Under the pieces are notes generated by a model. The model saw only the letters and a program-made list of their open reading frames with translations, ran no database searches and was not told the DNA's origin. Positions 61,832-64,000 of a stretch of DNA of 64,000 nucleotides are shown piece after piece (within the stretch, counting starts at the first letter, position 1; each line of letters opens with the position of its first letter). The translations under genes and the position numbers were made by a program. Source of the stretch: Bradyrhizobium erythrophlei (lineage in GTDB: Bacteria; Pseudomonadota; Alphaproteobacteria; Rhizobiales; Xanthobacteraceae); contig FSRD01000001.1 in NCBI GenBank assembly GCA_900129675.1, positions 8,545,501-8,609,500 of the forward strand, in the 5' to 3' direction.

Positions 61832-62605
61832 ATGGCAAGCGTTAAGACAGGGATGTCCACGAACCCTCAGGTCGCACAATCTTCCGCCCTTGACGACAAT
61901 ATCCGAAAGCGGATCGAATCATACGATTGGCAGCAGATCTTCGCCTCGATGGACGCCGAGGGTTGGGCCATTCTGCCTGGGCTGATCACGGCGGCGGAGG
62001 CAGACTCGATGACCGCCATCTATCCAAAGGAAGACCGCTTCCGCAAACGGATCGTGATGGCCAAACACGGGTTCGGCCGCGGCGAATACAAGTATTTCGA
62101 GAATCCGCTTCCGCCCCTTGCCGCCGCGCTTCGCACCAACCTTTATCCTCACGCAGCCGAGCTGGCGAACGGATGGCTCGAGCGGTTGGGCAAGCCGCAT
62201 CAATATCCAGAGAAGCTCTCCCGCTATCTCGATGCGTGCCATAAGGCCGGTCAGACAAGGCAGACAGTGAGCCTGCTCTCATACGGCGTGGACGACTACA
62301 ACTGCCTGCACCAGGATGCGCACGGCGACAATTTCTTTCCGCTCCAGGTCGTCGTCCTTCTGGATGAGCCTGGCAAGGACTTCGAAGGAGGTCAGTTCAT
62401 GCTGACTGAGCAGCGTCCTCGACAGCAGTCGCGCGGCATTATCGTCGAGCCCGTGAGCAAGGGTGACGGGATTATGTTCGCCGCGAACAACCGTCCCGTA
62501 CGAGGCAAGAACGGCGAATATCAGGTAAAGATGCGCCACGGCGTCAACCGGCTTCGGGCCGGGCATCGGCACACGCTCGGCATCATCTTCCACGACGCGG
62601 CTTGA
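61832..62605 (+). CDS. 2OG-Fe(II) oxygenase
   Basis: A 257-residue protein. The double-stranded beta-helix iron site is His160-x-Asp162 in CLHQDAHGD, with a distal His in VNRLRAGHRHTLGIIFHD; the Arg there would hold 2-oxoglutarate. QVVVLLDEPGKDFEGGQFML is the usual strand around the site. It falls in the prolyl-hydroxylase/AlkB-like broad family; the substrate is unknown. The next gene, DUF5131, starts only 2 bases after the stop codon, so they are probably co-translated. Confidence 0.85.
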   Translation: MASVKTGMSTNPQVAQSSALDDNIRKRIESYDWQQIFASMDAEGWAILPGLITAAEADSMTAIYPKEDRFRKRIVMAKHGFGRGEYKYFENPLPPLAAALRTNLYPHAAELANGWLERLGKPHQYPEKLSRYLDACHKAGQTRQTVSLLSYGVDDYNCLHQDAHGDNFFPLQVVVLLDEPGKDFEGGQFMLTEQRPRQQSRGIIVEPVSKGDGIMFAANNRPVRGKNGEYQVKMRHGVNRLRAGHRHTLGIIFHDAA

Positions 62606-62606
62606 T

Positions 62607-63359
62607 ATGTCCGATCGATCCGCCATCGAGTGGTGCGATGCGACCTGGAATCCTGTCACGGGTTGCACCAAGATCGTCGCAGGGTGCGATAACTGCTATG
62701 CCGCTCGGTTCGCGGAGCTATTTCGCGGTGTGCCTGGCCACCCGTACGAGCCGGGATTCGATCTCACGCTCCGTCCCGAGCGGCTGAAGCAGCCGCTCGG
62801 TTGGCGACAGTCGCGCATGATCTTCGTGAACAGCATGAGCGACCTCTTTCACAAGGACGTCCCGGACGAATACATCGATCGCGTCTTCGAAACCATGGAA
62901 GCCGCCGATTGGCATCGCTTCCAGGTCCTCACTAAGCGCAGTTCGCTGATGCGGGATTACCTTCGGCGCCGTTATGCGACGCGAACGCCGCCCGCACACA
63001 TCTGGATGGGCGTCTCGGTCGAGGACAAGAAGTCCAGGGTCCGGGTCCGGCATCTGCAGGCCGCGCCGGCGGGCGTCCGATTCCTATCGATCGAGCCCCT
63101 GCTCCGCCCATTGGGCAAGATCGACCTCACCGGCATCCATTGGGTGCTGCTGGGCGGCGAAAGCGGTCCGCGCGCGCGCCCGATGGACGCCGACTGGGTG
63201 CGCGAGGTCCGCGACCAGTGTATCGAGAATTCGGTTGCCTTCAACTTCAAGCGCTGGGGCGGGTTGCGGCCGAAGGCCCGCGGCCGGCTGCTCGACGGCC
63301 GCGAGTGGAACGAGTTTCCGAGCAGACCGGCAGCGTCGGCACCTGCAGAAGCGGCGTGA
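62607..63359 (+). CDS. DUF5131 (phage Gp37/Gp68-like) protein
   Basis: A 250-residue protein: SAIEWCDATWNPVTGCTKIV then AGCDNCYAARFAE, with four cysteines (C..TGC...GCDNC) as in the predicted radical-SAM-like cluster motif of this family; then MIFVNSMSDLFHKDVPDEYI, WHRFQVLTKRSSLM, IWMGVSVED, RFLSIEPLL, LLGGESGPRARPM and FKRWGG. Relatives occur in phages and next to three-Cys-motif partner proteins. No such partner is here; its neighbour is the 2OG oxygenase. Function is unknown. Confidence 0.85.
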   Translation: MSDRSAIEWCDATWNPVTGCTKIVAGCDNCYAARFAELFRGVPGHPYEPGFDLTLRPERLKQPLGWRQSRMIFVNSMSDLFHKDVPDEYIDRVFETMEAADWHRFQVLTKRSSLMRDYLRRRYATRTPPAHIWMGVSVEDKKSRVRVRHLQAAPAGVRFLSIEPLLRPLGKIDLTGIHWVLLGGESGPRARPMDADWVREVRDQCIENSVAFNFKRWGGLRPKARGRLLDGREWNEFPSRPAASAPAEAA

Positions 63360-63374
63360 CGGGCCCTACTACGC

Positions 63375-63767
63375 TCAGCCCTTTTTGGGATTGCAGGCGA
63401 ACTCAATGCGAATGCCGCCGGGCTTCGACATCAGTTCTGGAGCGAACTCGACCTTGACGCCCGGCCACGCCGCGACGCGATCGAACAAGGCTTGGAGATC
63501 GGTCATATTCAGCACCTTAATTGCGATGTGGTGAAGACCGAGGTTGCTTTTGCGGTCGAACCGCGCACATTCGTCCGGATTCTGCACCTGCCATAGCGTC
63601 AACACTACGTGCCCATCCGACACGAATGCCGCCGGATAGTTCGGATTTCCGCCTACGACAGCCCAACCGAGACAATCGCAAAAGAATCTTTTGGTCGTCT
63701 CGAGATCGAGGACGGTGAGGCCAACGTGATCGATGCCGCCCGTCAGTTTTTCAGCCACTGCTGCCAT
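63375..63767 (-). CDS. Glyoxalase/VOC-family protein
   Basis: A 130-residue protein: GGIDHVGLTVLDLETTKRFF at the start, HVVLTLWQVQNPDECARFDR then GLHHIAIKV, and IRIEFACNP at the end. The metal-binding pattern His...Glu...His...Glu of VOC domains is visible. It converges with the DUF5131 gene. It is distinct from the glyoxalase at 3575. Confidence 0.82.
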   Translation of the reverse strand: MAAVAEKLTGGIDHVGLTVLDLETTKRFFCDCLGWAVVGGNPNYPAAFVSDGHVVLTLWQVQNPDECARFDRKSNLGLHHIAIKVLNMTDLQALFDRVAAWPGVKVEFAPELMSKPGGIRIEFACNPKKG

Positions 63768-63988
63768 AGTCCATTTTCTCCGTTCGAGATCTAGTGCTCA
63801 CATCACATAGAACAGCTCGCCAGCAGAATTAATAGCCACCGCGTGAAATGGACTACTACGAATAACGATCGAGCCGCGAAGACCTTGATTGTTACAAATT
63901 TCGAAATGATGTGTTGCCACGAATACCGATTAACGTCGGCTGGAACGACAACTATGGTGAAACCGTAGAGTCGTCGAGGAGGCGTGAG

Positions 63989-64000
63989 ATGAGCGACAGG
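63989..64000 (+). CDS. Start of a gene running off the right edge
   Basis: GAGGAGG at 63977-63983 precedes ATG 63989 by 5 bases; MSDR is all that is visible. The ribosome binding site is the main support. Confidence 0.45.

Overview
The window looks like accessory, island-rich chromosome of a Bradyrhizobium-like alphaproteobacterium (Nitrobacteraceae). The evidence is high GC, many tiny genes of kinds I associate with Bradyrhizobium, several insertion sequences, and gene pairs such as a PQQ alcohol dehydrogenase with a cytochrome c and PqqA. The taxon is inferred from protein character, not from any rRNA marker; I see no rRNA or tRNA gene.

Layout. 1-1209 is the tail of a bufferin/gig-type operon (DUF2063 + DoxX). 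1301-2580 is an intact ISAs1-type insertion sequence with a 10-bp target duplication, followed by an IS3 remnant. 2976-8333 is a metabolic block: TetR regulator, glyoxalase and two glutathione transferases on one side, and a PQQ alcohol dehydrogenase, c-type cytochrome and tiny pqqA on the other. Together they suggest alcohol oxidation coupled to glutathione-based detoxification of aldehydes. 8816-21105 is an island bounded by rve-type insertion sequences. It holds a groEL 3' scrap, a multi-winged-helix protein, a SEC-C protein, RecD2, and a low-GC two-gene unit: a 1067-residue STAND ATPase fused to a PRTase-CE-like C-terminal domain, plus a GIY-YIG protein. After these comes the broken end of a DUF262/GmrSD-like gene. 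This is the best candidate for an undescribed conflict (anti-phage) system here.

21304-31992 is a field of very small genes: a CsoR/RcnR-type repressor with its operator, a free-standing RNA polymerase alpha-CTD-like protein, two double-glycine-leader peptides, a frameshifted DUF1194 gene, a glycine-rich exported protein with a nonsense codon, and many hypotheticals. An IS30 element (about 32112-33329) closes it.

34178-43990 carries redox and repair genes: an SDR, an old yellow enzyme, LigD with exonuclease III, a cNMP-binding flavoprotein, a PEP-mutase-like protein and an aldehyde dehydrogenase. 44066-45703 is a 5'-truncated gene resembling GTPase-associated protein 1. 46892-49080 is a divergent LysR/MFS pair. 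49283-60825 contains two large paralogous regulators (OmpR-type winged helix + STAND ATPase + helical repeats) with small genes and remnants between them, including an orphan HlyD adaptor, a DUF983 protein and a histidine kinase. 61273-64000 has an exported protein, a 2OG-Fe(II) oxygenase closely followed by a DUF5131 protein, a glyoxalase and the start of one more gene.

A palindrome built on CTATCGATAG recurs before the SDR, between the PEP-mutase operon and a SnoaL gene, before the HlyD adaptor (twice) and, degenerately, before the oxygenase. This suggests a dispersed regulon. All family assignments come from reading translated sequence by eye, with no database search.
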